A stretch of 48,129 nt of DNA from Actinomycetes bacterium (lineage in GTDB: Bacteria > Actinomycetota > Actinomycetes > JAHEKZ01): assembly GCA_024644435.1 (NCBI GenBank), contig JAHEKZ010000006.1:34655-82783 (forward strand). The letters are read 5' to 3'. The first letter of the stretch is position 1. Each line of letters begins with the position of its first letter. The notes beneath the pieces are model-generated. The model was not told the DNA's origin, ran no database searches, and was given only the letters and a program-made list of their open reading frames with translations. The position numbers were made by a program, and so were the translations under genes. Shown here piece after piece: positions 30,692-41,314 of the stretch.

Positions 30692-31198
30692 CGTGGCGCT
30701 CGAGTTCGCCCGCTCCGGTACGGCCGCGGTCACGGCGGCCGAGATCTCGGTGACCGGCCCAGCCTCTGGGGCGTAGTCGTCGGGCACTGTCACCTCGACG
30801 TACGCCTGGCGTCCAAAGGTGGTGAACAGGTATCCCTTCGTCAGCTCCTCGGCGAACCAGTCGACGTCGTTGATGCTGGTCAGCTGCGACGTGCGGCCGA
30901 GAGCCGCCGGGCGTGGCACGCCACAGCGCAGGACGATCGCCGGCGTGCCCCATGCCGCGGTGAACGGCGATTCCGGCTCGGTCGCTCGGGCCTCCTGGCC
31001 GGCCACGGTGTCGGGGAGCTGCGTCGAGAGCTCGGTGCAGACCGAGAGAACCGTGGCATTCATCGCCTCCCCGCCGTCGATGTCGGGGGGTTCAACCGTG
31101 ACCGGGCCTGAGCAGGCCACGACGGTCGAGAGCAGTGCGACGCCCCCGATGGCACCGGCTGCCGAGCGCGGTCGACGTGCCCGTGAGATCGAGGTCAC
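30683..31198 (-). CDS. DUF3515-family lipoprotein
   Basis: Lipobox-like LLSTVVAC; WGTPAIVLRCGVPRP...WFAEELTKGYLFTTFGRQAYVEVTVP; position next to ddl. Confidence 0.8.
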   Translation of the reverse strand: MTSISRARRPRSAAGAIGGVALLSTVVACSGPVTVEPPDIDGGEAMNATVLSVCTELSTQLPDTVAGQEARATEPESPFTAAWGTPAIVLRCGVPRPAALGRTSQLTSINDVDWFAEELTKGYLFTTFGRQAYVEVTVPDDYAPEAGPVTEISAAVTAAVPERANSSATSP

Positions 31199-31201
31199 GC
31201 C

Positions 31202-31435
31202 TCAGAGATTGATGACCGGGCAGGTGAGTGTTCGAGTGATTCCCGAGACGGCCTGCACCTGGGCGACGACGAAGCGGCCGAGCTCGTCATCGCTGTTCGC
31301 CTCTGCCCGCACGATGACGTCGTAGGCACCGATCAGGTTCTCGGACAGGGTGACGCCAGCGATCTTGGAGATCTGATCGGCCACCTCGGCTGCACGTCCG
31401 ACTTCGGTCTGGATCAAGATGTATGCCGTGACCAT
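31202..31435 (-). CDS. Stand-alone Lrp/AsnC ligand-binding (RAM) domain protein, 77 aa
   Basis: MVTAYILIQTEVGRAAEVADQISKIAGVTLSENLIGAYDVIVRAEANSDDELGRFVVAQVQAVSGITRTLTCPVINL; no wHTH. Track ORF extends further upstream. Confidence 0.88.
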   Translation of the reverse strand: MVTAYILIQTEVGRAAEVADQISKIAGVTLSENLIGAYDVIVRAEANSDDELGRFVVAQVQAVSGITRTLTCPVINL

Positions 31436-31483
31436 CACGAACCTCCCGTCTGCAGGCCATGACCGTACCTGGTCGAGTGCGCT

Positions 31484-32488
31484 ATGAGCGACCCCTCGAA
31501 GGCCAGCACACCGGCCGACTCGGTGGGGGAACGCGGTGAGTTCGCCCTCATCGAGGCGATCACGCGACGGTTGCCACAGGGCCCAGAGGTGCTCATTCCA
31601 CCTGGCGACGATGCTGCTGTTGTCCTGATCGACGGTTCCCCGACGGTGGCAACCACCGACGTCCTGGTGGCCGGAGTCCACTTCCGTACGGACTGGTCGG
31701 GGCCCGATGACATCGGTCACCGGGCCGCCGCAGCCAGTCTGGCCGACCTGGTGGCGATGGGGGCCGACCCCGTCGCCCTGGTGGTCGCTGTGGTCGCTCC
31801 GCGCGACACCGACGCCGCGTGGGTGCTGCGGCTCGCTGACGGGCTGCGTGACGAGGCGGCCGCGGTCGGCGCGTCCGTCGTGGGGGGAGATCTCTCGAGC
31901 GGTGACCAGCTGACGGTGGCGGTGACTGCCATCGGCGGGCTGAACGGGCGAGAGCCGGTGCTCCGCAGCGGGGCACGCCCGGGGGACCAGGTGGCGCTGG
32001 CCGGTCGACTGGGGTGGGCCGAGGCGGGTCTGGCCGTGCTGACGAGGGGGTTTCGGTCACCGCGCGCGCTGGTGGACGCCTATCGGCGTCCGGAAGTGCC
32101 CTACGCCGATGGACTGGCCGCGGCCCGGGCCGGCGTGCATGCCATGTGCGACGTCAGCGACGGTCTGCTGGCCGATGTGGCGCACCTGGCGTCGAGCAGT
32201 GCAGTGCGCGTCGACGTGCAGAGCGGCGAGCTCGAGATCGCCGAGCCGCTCGCATCGGTGGCGGCCGCCTACGGAAGTGATCCGCTGGCATGGATTCTCA
32301 GCGGCGGTCACGACCATGCGTTCGTGGCCACCTTTGACGCGGACGCCGCGCTACCTTCCGGCTTCACCCGGATCGGGGCGGTGGCTGCTCCGGCGTCCGC
32401 GAACGAGGGGGAGCCAGACAAACAGCCCTTGGTGACCGTGGACGGTGAGCCGTGGATCGGAAGATCAGGCCATACACACTTCGGCTAG
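31484..32488 (+). CDS. thiL: Thiamine-monophosphate kinase
   Basis: [68 protein letters not shown]. Confidence 0.94.
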   Translation: MSDPSKASTPADSVGERGEFALIEAITRRLPQGPEVLIPPGDDAAVVLIDGSPTVATTDVLVAGVHFRTDWSGPDDIGHRAAAASLADLVAMGADPVALVVAVVAPRDTDAAWVLRLADGLRDEAAAVGASVVGGDLSSGDQLTVAVTAIGGLNGREPVLRSGARPGDQVALAGRLGWAEAGLAVLTRGFRSPRALVDAYRRPEVPYADGLAAARAGVHAMCDVSDGLLADVAHLASSSAVRVDVQSGELEIAEPLASVAAAYGSDPLAWILSGGHDHAFVATFDADAALPSGFTRIGAVAAPASANEGEPDKQPLVTVDGEPWIGRSGHTHFG

Positions 32489-32670
32489 CGAGTGACCTTG
32501 CCGGCCTTGATGCACGAGGTGCAGACGGTCAGCTTGGTGGGTGTGCCACCGATCGTGGTGCGCACGGTCTGGACGTTGGGGTTCCAGCGTCGCGGCGTCC
32601 GGCGGTGGGAGTGGGAGATGCTGTTGCCGAAGCCCGGGCCCTTGCCGCAGACGTCACACTTGGCAGCCAC
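32485..32670 (-). CDS. rpmB: 50S ribosomal protein L28 (Cys-containing form)
   Basis: [37 protein letters not shown]...[15 protein letters not shown]. Confidence 0.95.
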   Translation of the reverse strand: MAAKCDVCGKGPGFGNSISHSHRRTPRRWNPNVQTVRTTIGGTPTKLTVCTSCIKAGKVTR

Positions 32671-32869
32671 GGTGGCTCCTTCAGGACTCAGGCGGCCTCG
32701 GGGGCCGCGGCGCGCACCCCGAATCGGGAGACGCAGGTTCGAACGTGTGGAAGGCGCTGATCTTGGTCTGAGACAGCCAGCCGAGACTACCCGATGGCGG
32801 CGCAGGCACCCAAACCGGACGTCGGTCGCGGCGGTTAGGCTCTCACGTCGGTGGCGAAGGGAGGCGTTG

Positions 32870-34576
32870 GTGACGACCCACACGGGCAATCCGCCGTTCG
32901 GCACCGCCGAACTCAGCGACTGGGCGGCCAGGGGCGGCGTCCTCCTCGAGGCGGCCAGGTACGACATCGACGCCCTGAACGTCTTTCCCGTACCCGATGG
33001 AGACACCGGCACGAACCTGCTCCTCACGTGGCAGGCGGCCACCGACGCGTTGGCCGAGGTCGGCCAGGCGGCCGGCTCGGGCTTGAGTCTGACCACCGCT
33101 CTGTCAGCGTGGGCCCGAGGAGCCCTGCTGGGAGCCCGAGGCAACTCGGGCGTCATCGTGGCCCAACTTCTGCGGGGCATCGCCGAGTCGGTGGAGAGCC
33201 AGGTGGCTGCTGACCAGCTGACCTCCGGTGACACCGACTGGGGTCCGGTCGTCGCGGTCGCACTCTGCCGTGCCGCAGACCTGGGCTATGCCGGGGTGGC
33301 GCGACCGGTGGAGGGGACCATATTGACGGTCGCCGCGGAGGCCGCACGGGCAGCGCAACGACATACGCATACGGGGCTGGTCGGCGTCCTCGCGGCGGCG
33401 TCCGAAGCCGCTGCCGACGCACTGGCCCACACCACGGAGCAGCTGCCGGCCCTCGCCGACGCTGGCGTGGTCGATGCCGGGGGACAGGGGCTGGTGCTGT
33501 TGCTCGAGGCGCTGCGCGGGGCCGTCGACCCGCTGGCACCCACTCCCCACGAGGTACTTGCAGCATTCGCGCTCGGGCGAGCGACCCCGCCGGTCGCCGG
33601 ACACCTCCCGTCCGCGCTGCACGGTGCCCTGCACGCCGCTGCCGGCGATGGCGCCTTCGAGGTGATGTACCTGCTGGAGGCCGACGACCATGCCGCCACT
33701 GGCCTTCGGTCCAGCCTCGATTCCCTCGGCCAGTCGGTGGTCGTGGTCGGTGGCGACGGCCTGTGGAACATCCACGTCCACACAGACGATGCCGGGGCCG
33801 CCGTCGAGGCCGGTGTCGGCGTCGGACGGGTCTTCCGCATCCGGATCACGCCACTCGACGCTCCGACTGCGCCCGAGGTCGAGCCACCGCGTCACGGCGG
33901 GTCAGCCGAACTGGCTCGTCGTGCGGTGATCGCCGTCGCCTCCGGCCCCGCTCTTGGCGCCCTCTTCGAGAGCGTAGGTGCGCTGGTGGTGCTGGGTGGT
34001 CCCGGACTGCGTCCCACGCCCGGGGCCATCGTCGATGCCGCAGCCGGTGCTACCGAGGTGCTCGTCCTGCCGAACGACGACGATCACCAGGCGGTGGCGT
34101 ACGCGGCCGCGGCCGAGCTGCGGGGTCGAGGCGCGCAGGTGGCCGTGCTGCCGACCCATGCCGAGGTCCAGGGGCTGGCGGCAGTGGCGGTGCACGACGC
34201 CGGCAACTCCTTCACAGACGACGTCGTCGCCATGTCGGCTGCGGCAGCGGCCACGAGGTTCGGCGGGGTGGCGCTCGCTGAACGCGAGGCGATGACCTCA
34301 GCGGGGATCTGCCACCCCGGAGACGTCCTGGGGATCGTCGAAGGCGACATCGTCGTTCTGGGTGCGGAGCCCGTCGCGGTCGCATGTGCGGTGGCCGACC
34401 GCATGCTGGCGGCCGGCGGCGAGCTGGTCACTCTCGTCTGTGGTGACGGGCCCTTCTCGGGTCGACCGGTCGCCGAGGCGGTTCGCCGGCACCTGCACCT
34501 GACCCGACTCGACGTCGAGGTTGCGCTCTACGACGGAGGCCAGTCGCACTACCCGCTTCTGATCGGCGTGGAATGA
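32870..34576 (+). CDS. DAK2/DhaL-domain protein (YloV/FakA-like)
   Basis: [51 protein letters not shown]. Track start 32492 is too early; GTG 32870 with GGGAGG upstream. Confidence 0.9.
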   Translation: MTTHTGNPPFGTAELSDWAARGGVLLEAARYDIDALNVFPVPDGDTGTNLLLTWQAATDALAEVGQAAGSGLSLTTALSAWARGALLGARGNSGVIVAQLLRGIAESVESQVAADQLTSGDTDWGPVVAVALCRAADLGYAGVARPVEGTILTVAAEAARAAQRHTHTGLVGVLAAASEAAADALAHTTEQLPALADAGVVDAGGQGLVLLLEALRGAVDPLAPTPHEVLAAFALGRATPPVAGHLPSALHGALHAAAGDGAFEVMYLLEADDHAATGLRSSLDSLGQSVVVVGGDGLWNIHVHTDDAGAAVEAGVGVGRVFRIRITPLDAPTAPEVEPPRHGGSAELARRAVIAVASGPALGALFESVGALVVLGGPGLRPTPGAIVDAAAGATEVLVLPNDDDHQAVAYAAAAELRGRGAQVAVLPTHAEVQGLAAVAVHDAGNSFTDDVVAMSAAAAATRFGGVALAEREAMTSAGICHPGDVLGIVEGDIVVLGAEPVAVACAVADRMLAAGGELVTLVCGDGPFSGRPVAEAVRRHLHLTRLDVEVALYDGGQSHYPLLIGVE

Positions 34577-34600
34577 CCCTACGCGGCGGTTGGAGGCACG

Positions 34601-36892
34601 ATGAACGGCTCGGGTGACGTCGCGTCCTGGTGGGGAAACTCGCTGCGTGGTGTGGTCGGGGGCGCCACGGCCAAGGCCCTGGGGGCGATGGGGCTGCACA
34701 CTGTCGGCGACCTGCTCGACCACCTGCCCCGGCGCTACGGCGAGCACGGTGACCTCTCCGACATCGGACGACTGCAAGTGGGTGATCAGGTCACCGTGCT
34801 GGCTGAGGTCGCCGAGGTGTCCTCCCGCCGCATGCGTCAACGCAAGGGCACGATCGTCGAGGTGGTCGTCACCGATGGCCGCCACCCTCTCTCGCTGACC
34901 TTCTTCAACCAGCCATGGCGGGCGCGTCAGCTGAAGAAGGGGATGCGCGGCCTGTTCGCCGGAACGGTCGACTCGCGTGGTGGGCGGCGCCAGCTCACCC
35001 ATCCCGAGTACGTCATCTTCGGATCGAGCGAGTCCTCCGAGCGCGAGCCGCCCCAGCCAGCCGAGCCAGCCGAGCCAGCCGAGCCAGCCGATCAAGAGCT
35101 GTCACTCGAAGGAGGTGCCGCTGACCTCGATCGAGATCTTCAGCTGCTGCAGGAGTTCACCGACTACTTGATCCCGATCTACCCAGCTACTGCGGCGCTT
35201 CCGACCTGGCGGATCCAGAAGGCGGTGCAGGTGCTGCTCGACACCATGCCCGAGCTGCCAGAGATCACTCCGGCATCGGTGGTGGCCAGAGAAGGCCTGA
35301 TGACCCGTACCGATGCCTACCGCTGCCTGCACCGTCCGCGAACGATGGACGAGGTCCAGGCGGGTCGCCGACGGTTGGCCTATGACGAAGCCCTGGTACT
35401 GCAGACCGTCCTGGCCAGGCGTCGTGCCGCGCTGGCGAGCAGCGACACGACCCCGAGAGTCGCGTCAGCCCAGGGGTTGCTTGCGGCATTCGACGCGCAA
35501 CTTCCGTTCACGCTGACCGCGGGCCAGCGCGAGGTGACGGCCGAGATCACCGGAGATCTGGCCAGGTCCCACCCGATGCACCGACTGCTGCAGGGTGAGG
35601 TCGGCTCCGGAAAGACGATCGTCGCGCTCCGCGCCATGGTGACGGTGGTCGACGCCGGGGGACAGGCCGCCCTGCTGGCACCCACAGAGGTGCTGGCGCA
35701 GCAGCACTTCCGCACGATGACGGCGGTTCTTGGTTCCCTCGCAGACGGCGGCCTCCTCGGGTCACCGCCGGAGGCAACCCGAGTACGGCTTCTGACCGGA
35801 AGCCAGCCGACAGCTGCGCGCAGATCGGCACTGCTCGACATGGCATCGGGTGACGCGGGCATCGTGGTGGGTACCCATGCGCTGCTGCAGGAGCACGTCG
35901 ACTTCTTCGATCTCGGTTTGGTCGTCGTCGACGAGCAGCACCGCTTCGGGGTTGAGCAGCGTGAGGCACTGCGGGCCAAGGCAGCCACACCGCCGCACGT
36001 TCTGGTCATGACGGCGACCCCCATCCCGCGAACCGTTGCCATGACGATCTTCGGTGACCTCGACGTCTCGACCCTCACCGAGCTGCCCCACGGACGTCAG
36101 GCCATCGACACCCATGTGGTTCCCACGGCAGAGCGTGCGCACTATCTGGACCGGGCTTGGCAGCGCATCACTGAGGAGGTGAGCGCGGGGCGACAGGCGT
36201 ACGTCGTCTGTCCCCGGATTGGTGACGACCTCGACCTCGGTCCATCGGCCACCGACGATCTCGACTCCTCGGTTGGGGGCGAGCTGCACTCGGTGCTGTC
36301 TCTGGCGCGCCAGCTGGCCGACGGCCCGCTCGCCGAGTGCCGGGTAGCGGTGCTGCACGGTCAGCTCCCCGCCGAGGCCAAGGACACGGTGATGTCGGGC
36401 TTCGCTGCCGGCGAGATCGACGTCCTGGTGGCCACCACGGTGATTGAGGTAGGCGTCGACGTTCCCAACGCCAGCGTCATGGTGGTCATGGATGCCGACC
36501 GGTTCGGCGTCTCGCAGCTGCACCAGATCCGTGGGCGCGTCGGGCGTGGTGACGTGGCTGGGCTCTGCCTGCTCGTCACCGACCTGCCCGAGGGTGCTCC
36601 TGCTCGTGAACGGCTGCACGCGGTCGCGGCTACGACCGATGGTTTCGAGCTGTCGCGGATCGACCTCGAGCAGCGTCGAGAGGGTGACGTGCTGGGGTCG
36701 TCCCAGTCCGGTGTGCGTTCGAGCCTGAGGGTGCTGCGGGCGGTCTCGGACGAGCAGATCATCGTGGCGGCCCGCGGTGACGCGGTGGAGCTGGTCGAGG
36801 CCGACCCCGACCTGCTGAACCACCCCGAGCTCGAAGCCGCCGTGAGCACCCTCGAGTCCGCTGAGCAGGCCGACTACTTGGAGAAGTCATGA
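34601..36892 (+). CDS. recG: ATP-dependent DNA helicase RecG
   Basis: LQGEVGSGKTIVALRAM; VVVDEQHRFGVEQREALRAKA; VMTATPIPRTVAMTIFGDLD. Confidence 0.95.
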   Translation: MNGSGDVASWWGNSLRGVVGGATAKALGAMGLHTVGDLLDHLPRRYGEHGDLSDIGRLQVGDQVTVLAEVAEVSSRRMRQRKGTIVEVVVTDGRHPLSLTFFNQPWRARQLKKGMRGLFAGTVDSRGGRRQLTHPEYVIFGSSESSEREPPQPAEPAEPAEPADQELSLEGGAADLDRDLQLLQEFTDYLIPIYPATAALPTWRIQKAVQVLLDTMPELPEITPASVVAREGLMTRTDAYRCLHRPRTMDEVQAGRRRLAYDEALVLQTVLARRRAALASSDTTPRVASAQGLLAAFDAQLPFTLTAGQREVTAEITGDLARSHPMHRLLQGEVGSGKTIVALRAMVTVVDAGGQAALLAPTEVLAQQHFRTMTAVLGSLADGGLLGSPPEATRVRLLTGSQPTAARRSALLDMASGDAGIVVGTHALLQEHVDFFDLGLVVVDEQHRFGVEQREALRAKAATPPHVLVMTATPIPRTVAMTIFGDLDVSTLTELPHGRQAIDTHVVPTAERAHYLDRAWQRITEEVSAGRQAYVVCPRIGDDLDLGPSATDDLDSSVGGELHSVLSLARQLADGPLAECRVAVLHGQLPAEAKDTVMSGFAAGEIDVLVATTVIEVGVDVPNASVMVVMDADRFGVSQLHQIRGRVGRGDVAGLCLLVTDLPEGAPARERLHAVAATTDGFELSRIDLEQRREGDVLGSSQSGVRSSLRVLRAVSDEQIIVAARGDAVELVEADPDLLNHPELEAAVSTLESAEQADYLEKS
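35056..35090 (+). repeat. In-frame 9-bp tandem repeat (CCAGCCGAG-type, encoding PAE repeats) in recG
   Basis: ccagccgagccagccgagccagccgagccagccg = PAEPAEPAEPAD. Confidence 0.9.
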
Positions 36893-36947
36893 GCCGACCG
36901 GGGACCAGCTACCAGGTGACTCGGTAGCACAGTGACAGGGTGACAGG

Positions 36948-37580
36948 GTGACCAGGATCGTTGCCGGACGTGCCAGGGGTCGGCGGCTCAGCGTGCCGTC
37001 CACCGGCACCCGACCGACTTCGGACCGGGCGCGCGAGGCGGTCTTCTCCAGCCTCGAGTCGATCAGGGGCCCCTTCGTCAATGCCGTGGTCCTCGACCTG
37101 TATGCCGGCTCAGGAGCGCTGGGGCTGGAGGCCGCGTCGCGGGGTGCCGTGCGGGTCGATCTCGTCGAGTCCGACCGTCGGGCGGTGCGGGTGATCGAGG
37201 ACAACGTGTCCGCGGTCGTCGATGGCTCGCCGGATCCTCACCCGGTCGTGTCAGTGCACAGCGGCAGCGTGCACCGATGGTTGACCCGAGCGGTGGCAGC
37301 GGCCGGTTCGGGGACAGCGGTGGCGTACGACGTGGTCTTCTGCGACCCGCCCTACAGCACGTCCAGCTCGGACGTGGCGGAGGTGATTTCGACCCTGCGT
37401 GAGGCTGGGCTGCTGGCCGATGGCGCACTGGTCGTCGTCGAGCGGGCCCACCGAGCCTCCGACTGGCACTGGCCCGCGGGGTTCGGCGCGCTGCGCGACA
37501 GCGCCTACGGCGAGGCACACCTCTGGGTCGCTGCTGTCGAGGCCGGCGGACCGCCCAGTGATAGCGTCGCGCCGTGCTGA
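36948..37580 (+). CDS. rsmD: 16S rRNA (guanine966-N2)-methyltransferase
   Basis: MTRIVAGRARGRRLSVPSTGTRPTSDRAREAVFSSLES; VLDLYAGSGALGLEAASRGA; VFCDPPY. Confidence 0.94.
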   Translation: MTRIVAGRARGRRLSVPSTGTRPTSDRAREAVFSSLESIRGPFVNAVVLDLYAGSGALGLEAASRGAVRVDLVESDRRAVRVIEDNVSAVVDGSPDPHPVVSVHSGSVHRWLTRAVAAAGSGTAVAYDVVFCDPPYSTSSSDVAEVISTLREAGLLADGALVVVERAHRASDWHWPAGFGALRDSAYGEAHLWVAAVEAGGPPSDSVAPC

Positions 37581-38065
37581 GCGTCGTCTGTCCCGGATCC
37601 TTCGACCCGGTCACCAACGGTCATGTCGACATCATCGAGCGGGCCTCCAAGCTCGCCGACCAGGTGTACATCGCGGTGATGGTCAACAAGAACAAGCGGG
37701 GCCTGTTCCCCGTGGAGCGGCGCATCGAGCTCCTCGGCGCCTCTCTCGAGCACCTGGACAACGTGTCGATCGAGACGTTCTCCGGCCTCTTGGTCGACTA
37801 CTGCCAGGCGCGAGGTGCCCGGGCGATCGTCAAGGGCCTGCGCGCGGTCGGTGACTTCGACTACGAGCTGCAGATGGCGCAGATGAACCACCGGCTGACA
37901 GAGGTCGACACGCTCTTTGTGGCCACGAACCCGCTGTACTCCTTCCTCTCGTCCAGTCTGATCAAGGAGGTCGCCGCCTTTGGTGGCGACATCGAGGGAC
38001 TGGTGCCCGCCCCAGTGCTCGAGCCCCTCGTGGCGGCGTTGAGGTCACCGGAGCCCCCCGCATGA
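37574..38065 (+). CDS. coaD: Phosphopantetheine adenylyltransferase
   Basis: VVCPGSFDPVTNGHVDIIERASKLADQVYIAVMVNKNK; SSSLIKEVAAFGGDI. Confidence 0.96.
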   Translation: MLSVVCPGSFDPVTNGHVDIIERASKLADQVYIAVMVNKNKRGLFPVERRIELLGASLEHLDNVSIETFSGLLVDYCQARGARAIVKGLRAVGDFDYELQMAQMNHRLTEVDTLFVATNPLYSFLSSSLIKEVAAFGGDIEGLVPAPVLEPLVAALRSPEPPA

Positions 38066-38081
38066 GCATGCACGGCAGTTC

Positions 38082-38112
38082 TGCCTGACCTGGAGCCATC
38101 CAGGGTCAGGCA
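38082..38112. terminator. Hairpin TGCCTGACCTGG-agccat-CCAG(g)GTCAGGCA between coaD and the SepIVA-like gene
   Basis: 12-bp stem with a single bulged G; no T-run, so terminator vs 5' UTR element is uncertain. Confidence 0.5.
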
Positions 38113-38135
38113 CCCATCGATTCCCAGGAGGTCTC

Positions 38136-38660
38136 GTGGAGATCCACGACAAGCTCGACGAGCTGAGCGAGGCGCTCGAGAGCGCGCGAGCGGTGCCGAT
38201 GTCGGCCTCGTGCATGGTGAACCGCGCCGATCTGCTCGCTGGGCTCGATGATGTCCGGCGTCAGCTGCCGGCCGACCTCAAACGGGCCGACGCCCTGCTG
38301 GCAGACGCGGAGGCAGTGATCGCGACCGCCCACCGCCAGGGCGATGAGATCATCGCGGGTGCGCACGACGAGAAGATGCGGCTGGTAGCAGACACCGAGG
38401 TGCTGGCGCAGGCTGAGCGCGAGGCGGGGCGGATCATCGCCGGTGCCGAGGCCGAGGCCGACCGCATGCAGCGCGAGATCGATGACTACATCGATGCCAA
38501 GCTGGCGAACTTCGAGCTGGTTCTCACCAAGACCCTGGAGGCGGTGGCCAGGGGACGCGACAAGATCGCTGGGCGTCGTGCGGTGGAAGAGCTGTCCGGG
38601 ATCGACCTGCCCGACTTCGACGAGGGGCAGCAGGGGGCCGAGGGCGAAACCCGGCCCTGA
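38136..38660 (+). CDS. DivIVA-domain/coiled-coil protein, likely SepIVA-like
   Basis: MEIHDKLDELSEALESARAVPMSASCMVNRADLLAGLDDVRRQLPADLKRA plus long coiled coil; neighbourhood DUF177-rpmF-rnc-mutM-smc. Confidence 0.8.
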   Translation: MEIHDKLDELSEALESARAVPMSASCMVNRADLLAGLDDVRRQLPADLKRADALLADAEAVIATAHRQGDEIIAGAHDEKMRLVADTEVLAQAEREAGRIIAGAEAEADRMQREIDDYIDAKLANFELVLTKTLEAVARGRDKIAGRRAVEELSGIDLPDFDEGQQGAEGETRP

Positions 38661-38860
38661 CACCACCCCCTGACCCGACCCCCCTTCCGCACCCCTCCTG
38701 CCGCACGTCTCGCGCAGGTGCGCTCCCGGTTTGGGCCGTCCGGCCGGCTCGGCTACCCTGGTGCGTGGTCTCGTCCCTGAGGCCGCAGTCCAGACTGCCC
38801 AAGGTCGTGCCCAGCCTCGCTCCGACGAGGTAGCGGGTGTGCGCCAGGAGAACACCGAAC

Positions 38861-39394
38861 GTGTCCCGCCTCAATCCGCGAGACCCGCTGGTACTCGACA
38901 CCCAACAGGTGGCGAGACGCCCCGGGACGATGATCGAGGTCGAACGCACGGTGGAGGCACCGTCTGGGCTCGGCACAGACGTGGTCGGTGTCCCCGAAGG
39001 TTCGCCGGTCGAGCTGCAGCTGCGGCTCGAGTCGGTGGTCGAAGGGGTGCTGGTGTCCGGCCTCGGCCGGGCGCAGGCGAGAGGTGAATGCGTACGGTGC
39101 CTGGATCCGGTCGTGATCGACCTGGTCCTGCACCTGCAGGAGCTCTTCGCCTACCCCGAGAGCGCCGCAGCTGATGCGGACGAGATCGTGCAGGTGGAAG
39201 ACGAGTTCGTCGACTTCGAGCCCGTGCTGCGGGACGCCGTCGTGCTCGCCTTGCCCCTGCAACCGGTGTGCCAGGACGACTGTCTCGGCCTCTGCGCCAT
39301 GTGTGGCGCTCGGCTGAACGACGACCCGGAGCACCAGCACGACCAGGTCGACCCTCGATGGGCCGCCCTGGGAGAACTGCACCAGAACGACTGA
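38861..39394 (+). CDS. DUF177 (YceD-like) protein
   Basis: [10 protein letters not shown]...[33 protein letters not shown]; immediately upstream of rpmF; AGGAG before GTG 38861. Confidence 0.9.
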   Translation: MSRLNPRDPLVLDTQQVARRPGTMIEVERTVEAPSGLGTDVVGVPEGSPVELQLRLESVVEGVLVSGLGRAQARGECVRCLDPVVIDLVLHLQELFAYPESAAADADEIVQVEDEFVDFEPVLRDAVVLALPLQPVCQDDCLGLCAMCGARLNDDPEHQHDQVDPRWAALGELHQND

Positions 39395-39443
39395 CCAGCA
39401 ACAGACGCGCTGAGCGCGTCCTACGGACTAGAAGGGCATCGCT

Positions 39444-39617
39444 GTGGCCGTCCCGAAGCGGAAGACGTCGCGCTCCAACACCCGATCGCGTCGGGCTAAC
39501 TGGAAGGCGGCCCGTCCGACCGTCGTCACGTGCGACCGCTGCCGCGAGCCCAAGCTCCCGCACGTGGCATGTCCCACCTGTGGCACCTACAACGGCCGAC
39601 AGGTCACCTCGGTCTGA
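39444..39617 (+). CDS. rpmF: 50S ribosomal protein L32 (zinc-ribbon form)
   Basis: [57 protein letters not shown]; not in the supplied ORF track. Confidence 0.95.
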   Translation: MAVPKRKTSRSNTRSRRANWKAARPTVVTCDRCREPKLPHVACPTCGTYNGRQVTSV

Positions 39618-39630
39618 GCGGTCCCTGTTC

Positions 39631-40416
39631 GTGACCGCCTCTGATGTCGACCCGGCCACGGTGCCGCACCCGCTGCTCGCCGCCCTCCAGGTCGAGCTCT
39701 CGGCGTCCATGCTGGAACAGGCGCTGACGCACCGTTCCTACGCCTACGAGAACGGTGGGCTGCCGACCAATGAGCGCCTGGAGTTCCTTGGTGACTCGGT
39801 GCTCGGTCTGGTGGTCACCGAGCGGCTCTACCGAAGCCACCCCGACCTGCCCGAAGGTCAGCTCGCCAAGCTGCGCTCGGCGGTGGTGAACATGCGGGCT
39901 CTGGCCGAGGTGGCCCGATCCCTCGGGCTCGGCGAGCACCTCCGACTGGGCAAGGGCGAGGAAGCCACCGGCGGTCGAGACAAGTCGTCGATCCTGGCCG
40001 ACGGTGTCGAGGCCCTGATCGGTGCTGTCTACGTCGAGCAGGGCATCGACGTCGCCACCGGAGCGGTACATCGGCTCTTTGACCCGGTGATCGAACGGGC
40101 CCCGCTGCTCGGTGCCGGTCTCGACTGGAAGACCAGCCTGCAGGAGCTGTCCGCCGAACGTGAGCTCGGCGTCCCCGAGTACCGGATCGACGAGTCAGGT
40201 CCAGACCATGCCAAGTCTTTCGTGGCAACGGTGGTGCTGCGGGACGGCGCGCACGGCAGTGGCCGGGGCAACTCCAAGAAGGAGGCCGAGCAGGAGGCTG
40301 CCGCTGTGACCTGGGAGGAGTTGACCGCCGACTCTTCGACCGATGCTCCTCGCGAGGACGCCCAGGCCGTTGACCGCGCCGCTACTGACTCGGCCGCCCC
40401 TGAGTCCGGTGCCTGA
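39631..40416 (+). CDS. rnc: Ribonuclease III
   Basis: [42 protein letters not shown]-terminal dsRBD. Start corrected from track start 39268. Confidence 0.95.
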   Translation: MTASDVDPATVPHPLLAALQVELSASMLEQALTHRSYAYENGGLPTNERLEFLGDSVLGLVVTERLYRSHPDLPEGQLAKLRSAVVNMRALAEVARSLGLGEHLRLGKGEEATGGRDKSSILADGVEALIGAVYVEQGIDVATGAVHRLFDPVIERAPLLGAGLDWKTSLQELSAERELGVPEYRIDESGPDHAKSFVATVVLRDGAHGSGRGNSKKEAEQEAAAVTWEELTADSSTDAPREDAQAVDRAATDSAAPESGA

Positions 40417-41296
40417 GCTACCCGAGGTCGAGACCGTCCGGCAGGGCCTGGAGCACCATCTGGCCAGCCGAACGATCGTGCGGGCCAGCGCCTTGCACCC
40501 GCGAGTCGCCCGTCGCCACCTGCTCGGCGGTGCCGACCTCTGCGACCGGCTGACCGGGCGCCGCTGCCTGGGTGTCGAACGGCGCGGCAAGTACCTGTGG
40601 GTGCCGATGGAGCCGCGGGACGATCCTGAGGGTGAGGCTCTGGTGGCCCACCTGGGGATGAGTGGACAGTTCCGTGTCACCGACCAGCCGTTGCGCGGCC
40701 ACGGCCACCTGCGGTTCGACGCACTGCTCGATGACGGCCGGTGGTTGTCGTTCCTTGACCAGCGCACGTTCGGCGGCCTGTCGTGGGATGTCCTGAGCCC
40801 GGACCGGCTCGGGCTGCGCGTGGTGCCGACGACCCTCCGACAGATCGCACCCGACCCGTTCGAGGGCGGCTACGACCTGGATGCCGTTGTTTCCGACATC
40901 CGGCGGCGGCGCAGTGAGATCAAGCGTGTACTGCTCGACCAGCGTGTGGTGTCGGGCATCGGCAACATCTACGCCGACGAGGCGCTCTGGCGGGCGAAGG
41001 TGCATCCCGAGCGATCCGCGCACCTGATGCCGGCGAAGGCCGTCGTCGCGACGCTGCAGGCCGCGCGAGACGTGATGGCCGAGGCCCTCGGTCAGGGAGG
41101 GACGTCGTTCGACGCCCTGTACGTGAACGTCAACGGCGAGAGCGGCTACTTCGAGCGGTCGCTGGCGGTGTACGGGCGCGAGGATCTGGCGTGCCGTCGG
41201 TGCGGCGCGCCGATCCGGCGGCTCCACTTCATGAACCGCAGTTCGTACGTGTGCCAGCGCTGTCAGCGGCCACCCCGCCGTAGCCCGCCGCCGTAG
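40409..41296 (+). CDS. mutM: Formamidopyrimidine-DNA glycosylase
   Basis: [19 protein letters not shown]-terminus; [19 protein letters not shown]-terminal zinc finger [10 protein letters not shown]...CQRCQR. Confidence 0.95.
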   Translation: MPELPEVETVRQGLEHHLASRTIVRASALHPRVARRHLLGGADLCDRLTGRRCLGVERRGKYLWVPMEPRDDPEGEALVAHLGMSGQFRVTDQPLRGHGHLRFDALLDDGRWLSFLDQRTFGGLSWDVLSPDRLGLRVVPTTLRQIAPDPFEGGYDLDAVVSDIRRRRSEIKRVLLDQRVVSGIGNIYADEALWRAKVHPERSAHLMPAKAVVATLQAARDVMAEALGQGGTSFDALYVNVNGESGYFERSLAVYGREDLACRRCGAPIRRLHFMNRSSYVCQRCQRPPRRSPPP

Positions 41297-41314
41297 CCCT
41301 CCCGTGCGTCGCAG

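Noticed and set aside
32671-33234. Upstream part of the minus-strand ORF 32485-33234
   Set aside because: It is antisense to the DAK2 gene region; only the 61-aa L28 portion is real.
38057-38081. Possible small ORF ATGAGCATGCACGGCAGTTCTGCCTGA after coaD
   Set aside because: Only eight codons, no control-codon pattern and no RBS; not distinguishable from chance.
39268-39630. N-terminal extension of the rnc ORF
   Set aside because: It overlaps the DUF177 and rpmF coding regions in another frame; RNase III begins at about 39631.
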